Shown here: positions 11,113 to 23,300 of the stretch, in pieces | How positions within the stretch are numbered: the stretch's first letter is position 1 | How the letters are laid out: every line of letters starts with the position of its first letter | NCBI GenBank assembly: GCA_012862575.1 | Contig: BLSF01000031.1 | Coordinates: 434,001 to 498,000, forward strand | Origin: Parietichytrium sp. I65-24A | Taxonomy: Eukaryota; Sar; Bigyra; Thraustochytrida; Thraustochytriidae | DNA: 64,000 nucleotides | Direction of reading: 5' to 3' | Notes under the pieces: generated by a model | The model's input: only the letters and a program-made list of their open reading frames with translations | Databases searched by the model: none | Told to the model about the DNA's origin: nothing | Translations under genes and position numbers: made by a program

Positions 11113-12217
11113 GGCGCTAAGTTGCCCGCTGCTCCCCTCCCCACCTTCCTCTCCCCACCTCCCTACAGCTCACAAGATTTCCTTCTCTCTAGCCTCTGTA
11201 TAGCAATATATAATGATTCTATATAGGCTCTTATACAAGTTCTTAACCTCATCGGAGGTGGTTCCCGCTGGTGCTTCCTTTTGTTCCTTGCGTCCCTCGA
11301 GATCGTTCGTTGTTCCTTTGACTCAGCCCTCCCTTTTCTCGGTACTGGTACTCGATCGTCCTCTTAGTACGGGTACCTATTTCAGAATAACAATCGCAAC
11401 TTCCTTTCATTCGTTCGAGATTTATTGACAGTGAGTGACTTTCATACTTTCATACTTTCATACTTCCAACCACCAAGCGATCGCAGACAGAGAGCAGAAC
11501 GCATGCACAACTTTGATTTGACTTGAAAAGAAAGAGCCAGGTCCGAACTGTTGTGTGGAAAAATCATGTAACTTTGTTCTGGAAGCCAAACTCGGTAAAC
11601 TTGCGTCGGATGAAAGTGGCTTTTCACCGGGACGACGGTAGTAGTGCAGAGTAAGTTCTCAACAACAAATTTGCCGCGAGTGAACTGAGTGAACAGGGAA
11701 GCGCAAGGTGTACAAGGCCCACAACAAGTTCTACACAGATATACACTGTCCCACAGTACTCAGTACCACAGTGGTCGACAGAACGAAAGCTTTTCTTGTC
11801 TTTTCTTTTCTTGACCTTGTCCGTGTTCTCGTACTTCAATCGTTCATTGTTCAATCAATCAATCAATCTTGACACCAATCAGTCTCTCGATCAATCCATC
11901 TTCAATGTTCACTGGCAGTGGTCACTGTTCATCACTGCTCAGTTGAATGTTGAATGTTCAATGTTCAATGTTCAATGTACTAGTACTTGTTCAATGAATG
12001 TTCAAATGAAAAGTCAATCAATCAAAACAACAACAACATAAGTCATAGTAGCTCGTGTGAGTCGGAGTCCACCAAGTTCACCAAGTCCAGCAGATCCCAA
12101 ACGCTCAGTCGCACGGAACGAGTTGAACAGAATCGAAACGCAAGAGCAAGTGCGATAGGAGAGAAGAGACTGTGAATCCCGCAGCAACTTGCGACGAATA
12201 AGACAAGATCAAATAAA
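11113..12217. other. Intergenic between divergent FAN1 and MGST3-like genes
   Basis: This shared upstream region of about 1.1 kb contains no gene I can support. It includes a CAGTACTCAGTAC element at about 11755-11767, an 8-bp ACTTTCAT array near 11438-11465 and a five-unit 7-bp array (TGAATGT/TCAATGT, 11944-11978). Both flanking genes must be transcribed from within it. Confidence 0.6.
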
Positions 12218-12703
12218 ATGTCTGGAGCACAGCTGGCGCAGATACTGCCGCAGGGATACTTTGTGGTGCCTTTGGCGCTGACATTTTCCTGGGTAGGGAT
12301 AATTTCCCTCGGGAGCAAGGTCATGAAGGCCAGGAAAGAGCACGGCGTCCCGTACCCGAACATGTACGCGTCCGTGGTGAACGTGAAAGGAGAGGCCTTC
12401 ACCAACGCCAAAGATGTGGACTCGGCGGCAGTCTTCAACCAAACCCAGCGCGCACATCAGAACTGCTTGGAGACACACTATGGCGCCATGATCCTCACCG
12501 TGGTCGGAGGACTCAAGTTTCCTTTCGTGGCAAGCGCGTCTCTTCTGCTCTGGACCATCGGCGCATTGTTCTACGCCAGCCAATACGCTGCATTCGGATC
12601 AGACCGCCGCAACGGTGGACTGGCAGTCGTCAAGTACATTGGACTGCTGGGGCTCTTGGTCTCCAACATTGCTGCCTCGTACTCCCTCTACACAAGCCAA
12701 TAA
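12218..12703 (+). CDS. MGST3: MAPEG-family microsomal glutathione S-transferase 3-like
   Basis: A 161-residue integral membrane protein, the usual MAPEG size. Four hydrophobic segments are visible (about 14-34, 85-100, 103-122, 137-157). The family signature lies at 73-85 (FNQTQRAHQNCLE), almost the same as FNCIQRAHQNTLE in human MGST3. An ARKEHGVPYPNMY segment at 38-50 matches the ARKKYKVEYPIMY region. Family members conjugate glutathione to lipophilic or peroxidised substrates, or make leukotriene C4, in ER or outer mitochondrial membranes. Relative to human MGST3 it has about 15 extra residues in the loop before the signature. The start is the first ATG, in an A-rich context. Single exon. 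Confidence 0.9.
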   Translation: MSGAQLAQILPQGYFVVPLALTFSWVGIISLGSKVMKARKEHGVPYPNMYASVVNVKGEAFTNAKDVDSAAVFNQTQRAHQNCLETHYGAMILTVVGGLKFPFVASASLLLWTIGALFYASQYAAFGSDRRNGGLAVVKYIGLLGLLVSNIAASYSLYTSQ

Positions 12704-14941
12704 ATATCGATAAACCCTGAAGCGAATGTAAAACTGAATGTCACTCTCCATGCCTCTTCCTCTCCCTGTCACTGCCACACGCGGGCCAGGGAGATGGTCT
12801 CTGTTGGTCTCTGTTCCTTTCAGTTCTGCTCCCGAACTTCTTTTGATCTTGCGAGCGAGAGTTGTGGCAGCTCCCATTGGCCCACCTTCTCTCGGCGGCC
12901 TGAGCTGAGCTCGTCTCCATTCCTTTCGAGATCCACATCGACCTCGGCCTCGAACGCTGGCGGAACATTACGCATTATCCCATCTCCGATTGCCAACAAC
13001 AACAACAACTCCGTTCATCTCCTCGCCGCTTGTCCTCAGGGTCAGTCCTGATTATGGAAGCAGCAGCGAGACTCGCAGCAAAACCTGAGGGTGACACAAA
13101 CCTCGCAGCGCATCGACTTGAAGAAGGTTGCTTTCAGTCCATTTTCGTGAAAACGATTCTCCCGAGAAGACGCGGTGTTGAACGCCATTGTCGTTCTGTT
13201 TCTGTACACGGACACGTGCACGTACGTGAACTTTTACAAATACTCTTTCTTTCTTTGTTTCTTTCCTTCTTTGTTTGTCTGTTTCTTTCTTTATTTGTTT
13301 CTTGCTTGCTTGCTTTCAAAATAGTTGACGACGCAGACCAGCGCTGAATTTCATCACTCGAAAGGTTCGTCCATCGTAACATATCGTAACTATGGCTGTA
13401 CAGTGCCGGTACCGGTACTCACTGTCAGAACATTGTCAGAACTTCAACTCAGAGAGAAACTGTTGGTATCAGAACACAGGAGGAAGAGAACAGAGGTTCC
13501 GAATGGAAAGTTGGAAAGGAAGTTGCGTCGAACAAGGCTTCGGAAACAATCGCGACCATTGAATGAATGCATGCATTGCTGACTTTGGTTAGTCGTTCTC
13601 CACTTCGCCTGTGTGAAACAAAACAAACCAAAACAAATCAAAACAAATCAAAACCAATCAAAACCAAACAGAAATAATATGCTATGTTGGATCTTGTTGT
13701 GTGATTTTGTGACTTGACCTCGTGCGTGCCGACCTGTTACATTTGTCGCGCGCACTCTGCGCGAGTCGCGGAAGTGTTTGCGTCGCGCGCTGTGAGACGC
13801 TAGGGTCTACAAAAAAAACTTCGCATTTTATCTAGCCCTCGCAGTCCCAGCCATCATCGAGCGATAGGCCACAAATTCTGCTCTGTTCAACAGTTGTTGA
13901 TGGCGAGGTTTATACGAATCCCGCCAGCGTCAGTTTTTGTTGTTGTTGATGTTGTGAAGGTGGATTAAATTAATTGAGAAAGGAAGAAATAATTCTTTGG
14001 GTCAGGTGACAACGAGCGCTGGTAGGGTGGGTCGATTACAGAGAGACCAAACCCAGCAGCACAATTTACACCTCCTCATCAACTTTCTACTGCAGAAATA
14101 CGTCCAGAACACTTGGATTGTAAAGAGCTGAAAAACCAACAGCTCGCAAGCTCGTCATAACACACAGTCAGAACAATTCAGTTGCAATTCTTTCGTGTCG
14201 TACAGAGTTCAGATGACGAATATTATACTTTCAGCTTTGTTTTGATGCGCGCGAGATGGAGAGCAAGCAGTAGTAACGACGAGTCTTCTCTTCGCATCGG
14301 ATTACATTGCACCGTAGTAAGCCAACGTACCGACGATAAAAACCGTCAAGTTCGTTCCAGTTCAAGTACCCTGGCCATCAGTGGCCAAACGGCCACGGTA
14401 CGTAGTAGCACGCATTCTCATTGTTGCAACTTCGGCTTGCGGCTTGCTGCTTGCTGCGCAAATGTTTTAATGACAGTTAATTGACGAAAGCAGAATGCAG
14501 AGGTGGAGGAGGAAAAGCAGAGCTCCAGTTCCACGCACTCGATGGAACAACCTTTAGGATAGAGGTGGAACGAAGGAATGAATAGATTATCTACATGAGG
14601 TGCTCTCTTCTTTCAGAAGACGGGTCACCAGGGCCGCCTTCCTTTCCCCCAGGAGAAGGGCCAACGATAACGTACAAACCCTCGAAAGGCACAGATTAAT
14701 CGATCGCCAACAAGAAAAGGAAAAAGAGAGAGAGATTTCACAGTCTGTCAAACAGTTGCTTGAAAGTAGGGCTGAAAGCTTTCGCGTTCCCACTCTTATT
14801 GCCAATGTAAACGATCTACCCGCAAGGAAAACTCGCTTGCCATCAGATCCGAAACTGCACTTGCTCTGGCGTGTGATTTGGAACAGCTATCAGGTTGCAT
14901 CTCGTCTTGTCTTTCAGGCAACAAACGCGAGCAAGTAGAAG
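12704..14941. other. Intergenic, no gene recognised
   Basis: About 2.2 kb. It contains T-rich tracts near 13240-13310, an A-rich AAACCA/AAATCA array at about 13617-13670 and a CACAGTCAGAAC motif at 14163. The last part (about 14600-14941) is probably promoter and leader for the ABCA gene, since an in-frame stop lies directly before its ATG. Confidence 0.55.
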
Positions 14942-17900
14942 ATGATCGACGCTCAAGGTGATCCAAGCGCCCCCACGGCTGAACCTGTCAAGGAGATGGG
15001 CGACGCAGGGCTGGATACAGCCAAGGCTGTGGAAGATGTCCAGGTCAACATTGCGGAAGCTTCTGCGAGGAGAGAATCTGTGCACCGGGAGATGGTAGAC
15101 ATGCGAAATGTGTCTTGGTGGAGGCAGACATGGGCAATGACACTGAAGAATTTCAGGCTCTTAGTTCGCAGGAGAGTCCAGTCATTGGTTGCCTTGATTG
15201 CTCCAGCTGTGTTCGTTGTAATCACTTATGCGTTAAGCTACGCCGCGGGAGGGAACGTGGACCCCGACAGTCTTCCAGCATTGGACAGCTGCGGGAACCC
15301 CAGTGTGACAGGTAATCTGTGGACGTACTCGAGCTCCTCCCAGCCTGGATTCTTCTACAGCGTGCTCAGCTCGCCAACCAATTTGATCAATGGGTTCTGG
15401 ATCAACGGAGGCGGCGTGAGTATCTTGCTGCTTGGGCCATTGACAGTCTCCATTATTATCATGGTCAATGTGTCCAACGAAGCAAGTCTGAATCTACTTG
15501 GCGTACTTCGCGGATTGGGAATCTTCGAGACTGCTTACTGGACATCTTGGATTCTCACGTACACTCCAGTGGTGTTTTTGAACTCCATTCTGGCCGCTGG
15601 TATTGCAAAGGCCACGCCGGACCACGTCTTTCAGGCTTCAAGCTTTGGTGCGATACTGGCAACGTTCTTCTTCTTCCAGCTCGCGATGGTACCTTTCTCT
15701 TTCCTGACTGCAGTATTTTGTGGATCCAACAAACGCGTAGTTGGCTTTGCCTGCTTTCTGCTGGTGGCTGCAGCTATTGCGCTTGTTTTGCCGCTCTCGC
15801 TCAACTTCTTCTTTCTCGACCTCCAAAGCACCGCGACGGCTGGGGGCGGAACTTGGCGCTACGAGAGCACAGAGGTGTGCCAAACACTCAATTCTCTTCA
15901 TTGGAATCTCACTTCAAATACTCCGTGCACAGTCGACGACTATACGTCATCAGAGTGCGTCTGGCTGCAGGAGTGTATGGACACTTGTCAAGAGTATGTT
16001 GTTGCCAACGAGTTTAACGGAGTCAGCAATTGGCCTACCAGCGAAACTCAGTACTTCTCAGGCTGCTATGTTCTTTCCTCAGGCTTTGACTATTGGTGGG
16101 GAGGTTTCGGCGGGCAAATTTTTGGTCTTGTAATCTTTTTTGTCTGGCCCTGGTACCATTTCGCAAGGCTGTGGTCGATGCTCATGGGTTCAGCCTCGCT
16201 TCCTGGCGGATCATTTTCTTCGGATATGATGAGTCTCAATGCGCAACAACTTGCTCAAAGGACTCTGGATAACTTTGCCGCAAACAACCAGATTCTGAGT
16301 GAAGGAAACGCAACTTCGGGGGGCGGGACCCTGTTTGAAGCTGGGAGCGTCATCATTACCAGCTTTGTTCCCTACAACGGGTACTCTTTTAACGTGGAGA
16401 ACTGCCCGCAGGTGGAGGGTACTTGCAACTATCAGTCGAACGGATGCCCTTTCATGGACTTGAGTGAGACGGCTAATATTGCGCCTTCCTTCGGGGCGAC
16501 ACTCGGGATCCTTTTCAGTCTCTTTGTGATTTACTATTTTGCCACTGTTTGGTTGGCGCAGGTCGTCACTATGGGAAACGGAGTATCCAAGAATCCGTTC
16601 TTCTGCTTCTTTCCGAGCAGCTATGGTTCCTCGAGCAAAAAGACGGTCTCCCGAGACGTTTTTGACGCTCAAGTTGCTAGGTCGAGTATGAGACTCGCGC
16701 TTAACAAGTCCAACGAAGATGGATCTCTGCAAGTCTATCATCTCAGCAAGGCATTCGGAACATTTCATGCAGTCAAGGACATCTCCTTTGAGCTCTCACA
16801 CGGCCAAGTCTGTGTGTTATTGGGCCACAACGGAGCAGGCAAATCAACCTTGATTAAAATGCTCACTGGCCTTCATGCTCCCTCTGGTGGTGATGCTTTT
16901 GTGTATGGATATTCAATCGTCCATGATATTGCAGCCGTCCGGCGTTTGATGGGCGTTTGTCCGCAAGATGATATCCTCTTCCCGAATTTGAGCGCAAGAG
17001 CACACCTGGAACTATTTGCTTCTTTGCGAGGCGTGCCAGCACAGAACGTTTCCGAGACTGTGGCGGAGTGGCTCCAGGATGTGAACCTTTTGCACGTCGC
17101 GAATGACCCTGTGCAGACTTTCAGTGGGTAAGTTAATATTTCTCCGCCGGCCACAGGAGAGCCAGCCTTCTTGACACATATGGTTTGCTGTTGTTTACTA
17201 ACGATACTGGTCTGTTTCAACAACAGTGGAATGAAACGCCGATTGAGTGTAGCTTTGAGTACAATTGGAAATACTCGATTTGTCGTTCTTGATGAGCCAA
17301 CCACAGGCATGGATCCTGTGAATCGCCGTTTCGTATGGCGCCACATCGAGAAAATCAAAAAGGGCCGAATGATCATATTGTGCACACACAATATGGACGA
17401 AGCAGATGTAGTGGGCGAAAATGTGCTCATCATGGCGGGTGGCGAGGTCGTCGCGAAGGGATCGCCATTGGAGCTAAAAAGACGTTACGGAACCGCTCTT
17501 CAATTCAATTTGCTGCTTGATAAATCCGCGGATATGCAAGGAGTGGAAAATTTTCTCACCGAAAATATCTTTTCAACCACACTACCTGAGGACATTAAGC
17601 TTCAATCGAGTTCTTCTGGCGCTCTAAGTGTTGGGATTGCGAACCTTGGCGAATCTCGCCAAGATGACGACCTCTCCAAGTTTCTTACGTGGCTTCAGTC
17701 ACCAAACTCCGGTGTTGTGGAGTACGGAATCAGCAATTCTTCACTGGACGAAGTGTTCATGAAAGTGACAAGCGACGCACATGCGCATGCCGAGAAGGCT
17801 CAAGATCCGCTCGAGGATATTCACGTGTGTTGTGATTGCTGCTGCAGGTGCTGCATCAGCTGCTGCATGTGCTGCTGCTGCCCGCGATCTATAGAGAGGG

Positions 17901-20185
17901 GTGATGACGAGCTTGATGCTCACAACCATGTTAGCGGAAGTTTGGAGAAGGGGATCAGCAACCGGGAACTCAAGGCGGAACACATGACCCGAATCGCGGC
18001 TTTTAAGCCAAATCTATGGTGGTTTCCACAAGTTCAGGCTCTTTTGCTGAAAAAGCTCAGCAGACAGTGGACGGGGCGGGGTTCCATCGCAGCCTGGATT
18101 CTGTATCCACTTTTCATTGTGCTTACCTTTGCGCTTTTCTTCCTCTTCCAGTACCAGCCAAACCAGCAGTACGCCGGATTCCTCATCCTGTCCGTCTTTT
18201 TGAGCTTGACGTTGCCGCTCTTGGTTGGTCCGATCGTGGAAGAAGCAACTGAAGGTCTGCTATACATTATGCAAACGCAAGGACTACTCGCGAGGTCCTT
18301 TGTGCTTGCCGAAATAGTGTACTCGTTCGGCATTCAGTTCGCGTATGCGTGGATTTTACTTACGTTGGCCATGGCAACGCCGTTCTTCAACACGAGCTTG
18401 TGCCAACCATACGAATACGGCACTTGCGTGAGCACTCAAACGTTTGAAGATGTCAGCTACTCCCCGACGCCGGGCGACTATGGACAAGTACTCGCAATTT
18501 GCTTTGCATTTGCGTGCACCGTGCCCGGTTCCACTCTCTTGTGGTCTGTTGTCTTTCCTGGCCAAAAGTCCGCCTCCGCGCTCACTGCAGTTTACGCTCT
18601 CGCAGCGGGGATCACTCCAATTGCGCTGATGTTCGTTCCAATCACACCATGCTACACCGGATGGACCAACACAACCGATGGACAGTTCTGGTACAACGCG
18701 TTTGGCACATATCCGCAAATGATTTGCACTCCTGATGCCGCTGCTCTCTTCCCACAATTTGGCCTTGCACTTATGCTCACGGCCTTCTTCGTGTCTGACA
18801 TTACCTTTCTGTACACCCCTGACGACGACCAAGACTTTGGATGCGACTCAAGCAACTGCGCAGCCCCCTTTGCGCGAGAGAGGTTCAACATCTACTTTGG
18901 ATACACGTTGCTGGGGGCTCTCATCCTTCTAATTCTCGGCGTGCTTGCTGTGACTCTGGTATTCTTTACGCCGCCTTCGGTGAGCTCTTTCCTCAGAAGG
19001 CTTCGTCTAGCCCTTTGCTCATTTTCGCGCGGAGGGCACTCGCATCAAGCTGGGAATGAGGAGACGCAAGCGCGTGGCCCGGACGAAGATGTGCTAGAAG
19101 AGCGAAAGAAGGTGGAGGACCTCGTTCGACCGTACCTGGTATCGGATGGAAATCGAGTGCAAACGCCAGAGAACGCGACTGCAAAGGATGGCTTGCCTCC
19201 GGTTCTGATTCACAACCTCAGCAAGCTCTACCCGTCTCGAGCTGGACTACCACCCAAAGCAGCGCTCAGCGACTTTAATCTCCACGTCCCTGCTGGTCAA
19301 GTGCTTGGGTTGCTCGGCGCGAACGGTGCTGGAAAAACTACAATGCTTCGTATACTCGCCGGGTTCCATCAGGCCAGCACTGGAGACGCTCTCGTGAAAG
19401 GCTATAGCATCGCGACCGAAAGGCTGCGGGTATTTGAGCGACTCGGCAACTGCCCGCAATTCGATGTGGTGTACAGCGACATGAGCGTCAAGCGGCATTT
19501 AGAGTTCTTTGCAAGGCTCAAGGGCTTGCCTTCCGGAAAGGTTCGCGAAGTTGCTCTGGCAATGGCGTCTGCTGTTGGGCTCGATACGCCGCAAGCCTAC
19601 CGCACTCTTGCGAGCGAGCTCAGCGGAGGCATGCGTAGGCGCCTTAGTCTCGCAATCGCTTTGCTCTCCAGCCCTGGAGTCGTAATTCTCGACGAACCTT
19701 CCACCGGCCTTGATCCCTCCTCGCGGCACAAGATTTGGGATCTCGTGGAGCTTTTTGGTTCCAGCGAGCGCTCCATGATCATCACCACGCATAGCATGGA
19801 AGAGGCTGACACCCTGAGTAACAGAATCGCAATCATGGTGAAGGGCAAACTTCAGGTGATTGGGTCCAGTCAGCGACTCAAAAACCGCTTCGGAAACGGG
19901 TTTCTTCTGCAAGTCAACCTGCACAGTACAGAGGATGGTGGCGAGGAGCGAACCCTCGACTTTATCAAAGCTCAAGTGCACTCGGGAGCAATTGTGTCTT
20001 CGCGACAGGCAAAAACGCTTCGAATCACCTTACCGAACGACGAAAGGCTCGACTTGAAGGGCATCTTCGCAGCTTTGAACAGCGAAGCTGCAACAAGGTT
20101 TATCAGCCAATGGCTCCTAAGTCAAGCTTCTCTTGAAGACGTGTTTGTCAACATCTGCGAGAGCGACGAAGTTCACCAAACTTAA
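14942..20185 (+). CDS. Full-length ABCA-type ABC transporter (two exons)
   Basis: ABCA proteins move lipids or related amphiphiles across membranes. Exon 1 is 14942-17127, the intron 17128-17226 (99 bp; GTAAGT donor, TACTAAC-like branch site near 17195, CAG acceptor), exon 2 17227-20185: 1714 residues. The intron splits the codon for the first Gly of the NBD1 signature SGGMKRRLS, so an unspliced message ends inside the signature. The order is TMD1 (first span about 79-102), NBD1 (Walker A GHNGAGKST at 628-636, signature 728-734, Walker B D751/E752), TMD2 (from about 1013), NBD2 (Walker A GANGAGKTT at 1426-1434, LSGGMRRR at about 1527-1534, Walker B D1551/E1552). Both sites keep all ATPase motifs. 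Just before TMD2, residues 930-947 contain 13 cysteines. Extracellular loops are much shorter than in human ABCA1. It converges on the ABCC gene. Confidence 0.93.
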
Positions 20186-20371
20186 CAACATTAAAATTTG
20201 AACCAATTGATATAATTTATATTATCGTGTTTGCCTGGAGACACAATGCACACCAAAAGCACTCATTCTTCCGAATGCACATGCTTTTTGCGCCTCTGCT
20301 CGTGTCCACTCGAACCGTTGCGAATGGCGCTGAGCGCGAGGCATAAAACAAAATTGTAGACGAAAATGTCA
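20186..20371. other. Shared 3' region of ABCA and ABCC genes
   Basis: Only 186 bp separate the two stop codons. The gap is AT-rich next to ABCA (about 20186-20235, with TATAATTTATATTAT), suitable for 3' processing. The two transcripts probably overlap at their ends. Confidence 0.5.
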
Positions 20372-23300
20372 TTAAATCTGAGCCTGGTCCACCTCCTTTG
20401 CAGCCGCGGCGTTATTGGCCTTCGTGATGAGCATTTGAGCCGTCGCTTCGCCCATGGCCGATACCATCTGATGAAGCAGACCCTCCTTGTTTCGCAGCAG
20501 TACAGCAGGTTGGTCAAACTCAGCCACGCTACCCTTGTCCATGACTAAAATCTTATCCAAGTCGATTATGGATCCGAGCCTGTGGGCAATTACAAGAGTA
20601 GTTGCGTTGCTAAACTCTCTCTTCACGATGTTTTGAATATGGTCGTCCGTGGACACATCCAATGACGAAGTCGGCTCGTCCAGCACCACAATCTTGCGAC
20701 TGTTCTCATCGCGAAGTAGAGCTCTTGCCAAGCTAAGCAGCTGCTTCTCGCCGACACTCATCGAAAGAGCATCAGACTGCGTAGCTTTAGGTGTAGAATC
20801 TGTGACAGCCTTCTTGGAGGCACCCTTTTCTAGACTGAGACGCTTGCTGGAGGCGCCCCGAAGCTTGAGCAAAAGCTTGCTCTTGGCCTTTGCGAAGGAC
20901 TTCTTCTTTGGCTTGGACTGATCCTCCGCCGCTTCCTCGTCATCCTCCAGAGGCCCAGCGTACAAAAACTCTGGGTTGAGACCGACTTTCTCCATCACTG
21001 CGTGGAGCTGGGCGTCGGTATACTCGTCGAATGGGTCCAGATTTTCTCTCAAACTCCCGCGCAACAGCAAAGGAGATTGCGGGATGATTGTGAGGCTGGA
21101 GCGCAAAAGTTGGAGCCCGACTTGCTTGATATCTTGGCCATCAATGAACACGCGGCCAGTGGCGCATTCGTGCACTCGAAAGAGCAGAAGAGTAATGCTG
21201 CTCTTGCCTGCTCCCGTGCGGCCACAAACGCCGTGCTTTTCTCCGCCCTGGAAAGTGACACTAAAGTTCTTGACCGCAGGTGCAAGTCCGACGCGATATA
21301 CGAGTGAAACATCTTCAAAGCGAATCGTTCCGCGTGACGGCCAAGCTTTGGTGCCGGAGCTCACCACGTCGCCTTCGCTAGAAGAAGGTCGCTTGAAAGA
21401 AGTTGATAGGCTCTTCGCCTCCTCGTCTCCTGAGGAGACTACGATGGAGGGAGATGCAGAGCCATACTCTACTAGAGCTTTGTCGACATCTTGATACCAC
21501 TGAGGCTCCTGTGGAATGCGATCGCCACGATACTCTAGAATTCGCTCCAGGCACGTGAGAGCTGCAAAGCAGATAGGAAGCACGATGGACAAGATTCCCA
21601 AAAAGTACGGGACCAGGAAACTATACGCCAACGCCAAACCCACAAGAGCTGGGTCATAGGAGTCCTTGCGGAAAACCACGATGAAGGCCGCCCCGGCGGA
21701 AAGAAAGAAGCTGATTACACCGCTCAACAGTGTCGCAAAGTTCACCAAGGAATGCGTCATGTACACGTTGGAAGTGTACCGGTCCACATGTGCATAGTGA
21801 CGGTCGCAGAAATATTTTTCCAGCTGCATGCAGCGAATCAGGTCTCTTGCACCAACGGTCTCAGCGAGGTTGGTGAGGATAGGAGCGAGACTTTGGTTTG
21901 TGTAGCGCTTGACTTCTCTGTTGGTGCGGTCGATGGCGGTAATTTCCCAGATGAACGCGGCGATGCCAAAAGCAACGATGGCAACCAAAGGCGGAACGAT
22001 GTAGCAGATGATTACGACAAGCGCCAAGAGGAGAAAGGTGAACTGGAAAAAGTCGTCAAACATGAACGCCATCTGACGATCTACCATGGACAGGTCGCCA
22101 CTGAATCGACTGATGATGCGACCGGAAGGGGTTCCCTCATACCAAGAGATCGGCGCGTGAAGGAGGTAGTCGATGCTAGAGTCGTGTACATTCTTGGAGG
22201 CTCTCACGGACGATTGGGTATTAAAGAGCGACAAGCACTCAATACCGAGCACATTAAAGAGTGACAAGATGATGTAGACGTATGCTCGCGACAGGTGATC
22301 CTCTGAGCCTGCGGATCCGTTATTTGCAGATTTTACCCAGTTTGCCAAATAGAGATCTGCAGCAGCCATAAACGCATACGCAGAAATGGCGATTATCAAA
22401 GACACGGGCGCGCGGTAGATGCCTTGCATTCGCAGATACTCCATCGCGATGGATCCGCCCACGGACCCCTTCTTCCCGGTCTCTTGTGAGATCAGGACGT
22501 GATGCTCTTTTTTCTCTGCCTCCTGTTCTTCCTCTGCCTGCAAGATGCTTTGGATTGGTTGGCCATCCACCACTCCCTCCATGGAAGTGGCTCGTTCTTG
22601 CTCCATGCGGCGGGCTGCCCTCGCTTCCTTTCTTGACTGGCGCTCAGCCTTCTCTTTCTCGAGATGGGCTTCCATATTTCCGTCGCTGGCGGTTTCGAGA
22701 CCAGACATCATGTGTTTGAGGACACCTTCCGGGCGAGCACACAGCTCATCATAAGTGCCTTGCTCCGCAATCAAGCCGTCCTTGAGCACAATGACATGGT
22801 CGAAATGCGGAAGGAGGTGCAACTGGTTAAGAGACATGAGAACGGATCGTTTTTGTACAGAAGGCAAGCGACTCGGTTCCAATGTGCTCGGGGGGCGATC
22901 CTCGTAAATGTCTCCGAAGCGGCCGAGAAATCCGAGCACCGTTCGGCGAAAGAGGTTGTTCGCCACTTCAGGGTCCACTGCGCTGAGAGGGTCGTCCAAA
23001 ATGAGAAGTTCCGGGCAATGATAGAGAGCGCGAGCAATTCCGACTCGCGCGGCTTGGCCCCCCGAGATGGTCTGACCGCGCTCTCCAATCTCAGTCTCGA
23101 TGCCGTCGGGGAGATTCTGCAAGTCCACGTCGAGGGCCGAAGCGCGCAGCACTTGCTCGAACAAGTCCTCGTTGAGAGGGTGGCCCATGAGTACATTGTC
23201 GGTGATGGTTCCGCTCATGACGAAGGCTTTTTGCGGCACGAGGGCAACTTTTTCGATCATCTTCACCGAGCCGCGCTCAGCGTACATGGACCCGAGCACG

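Noticed and set aside
17171-17226. Start of a separate second ABC half-transporter gene at about 17.2 kb
   Set aside because: The upstream codons lie in a 99-bp intron, and joining the exons rebuilds the SGGMKRR signature exactly.
20649-21494. Plus-strand frames opposite the ABCC gene
   Set aside because: They are antisense shadows of a gene with all ABC motifs on the other strand.
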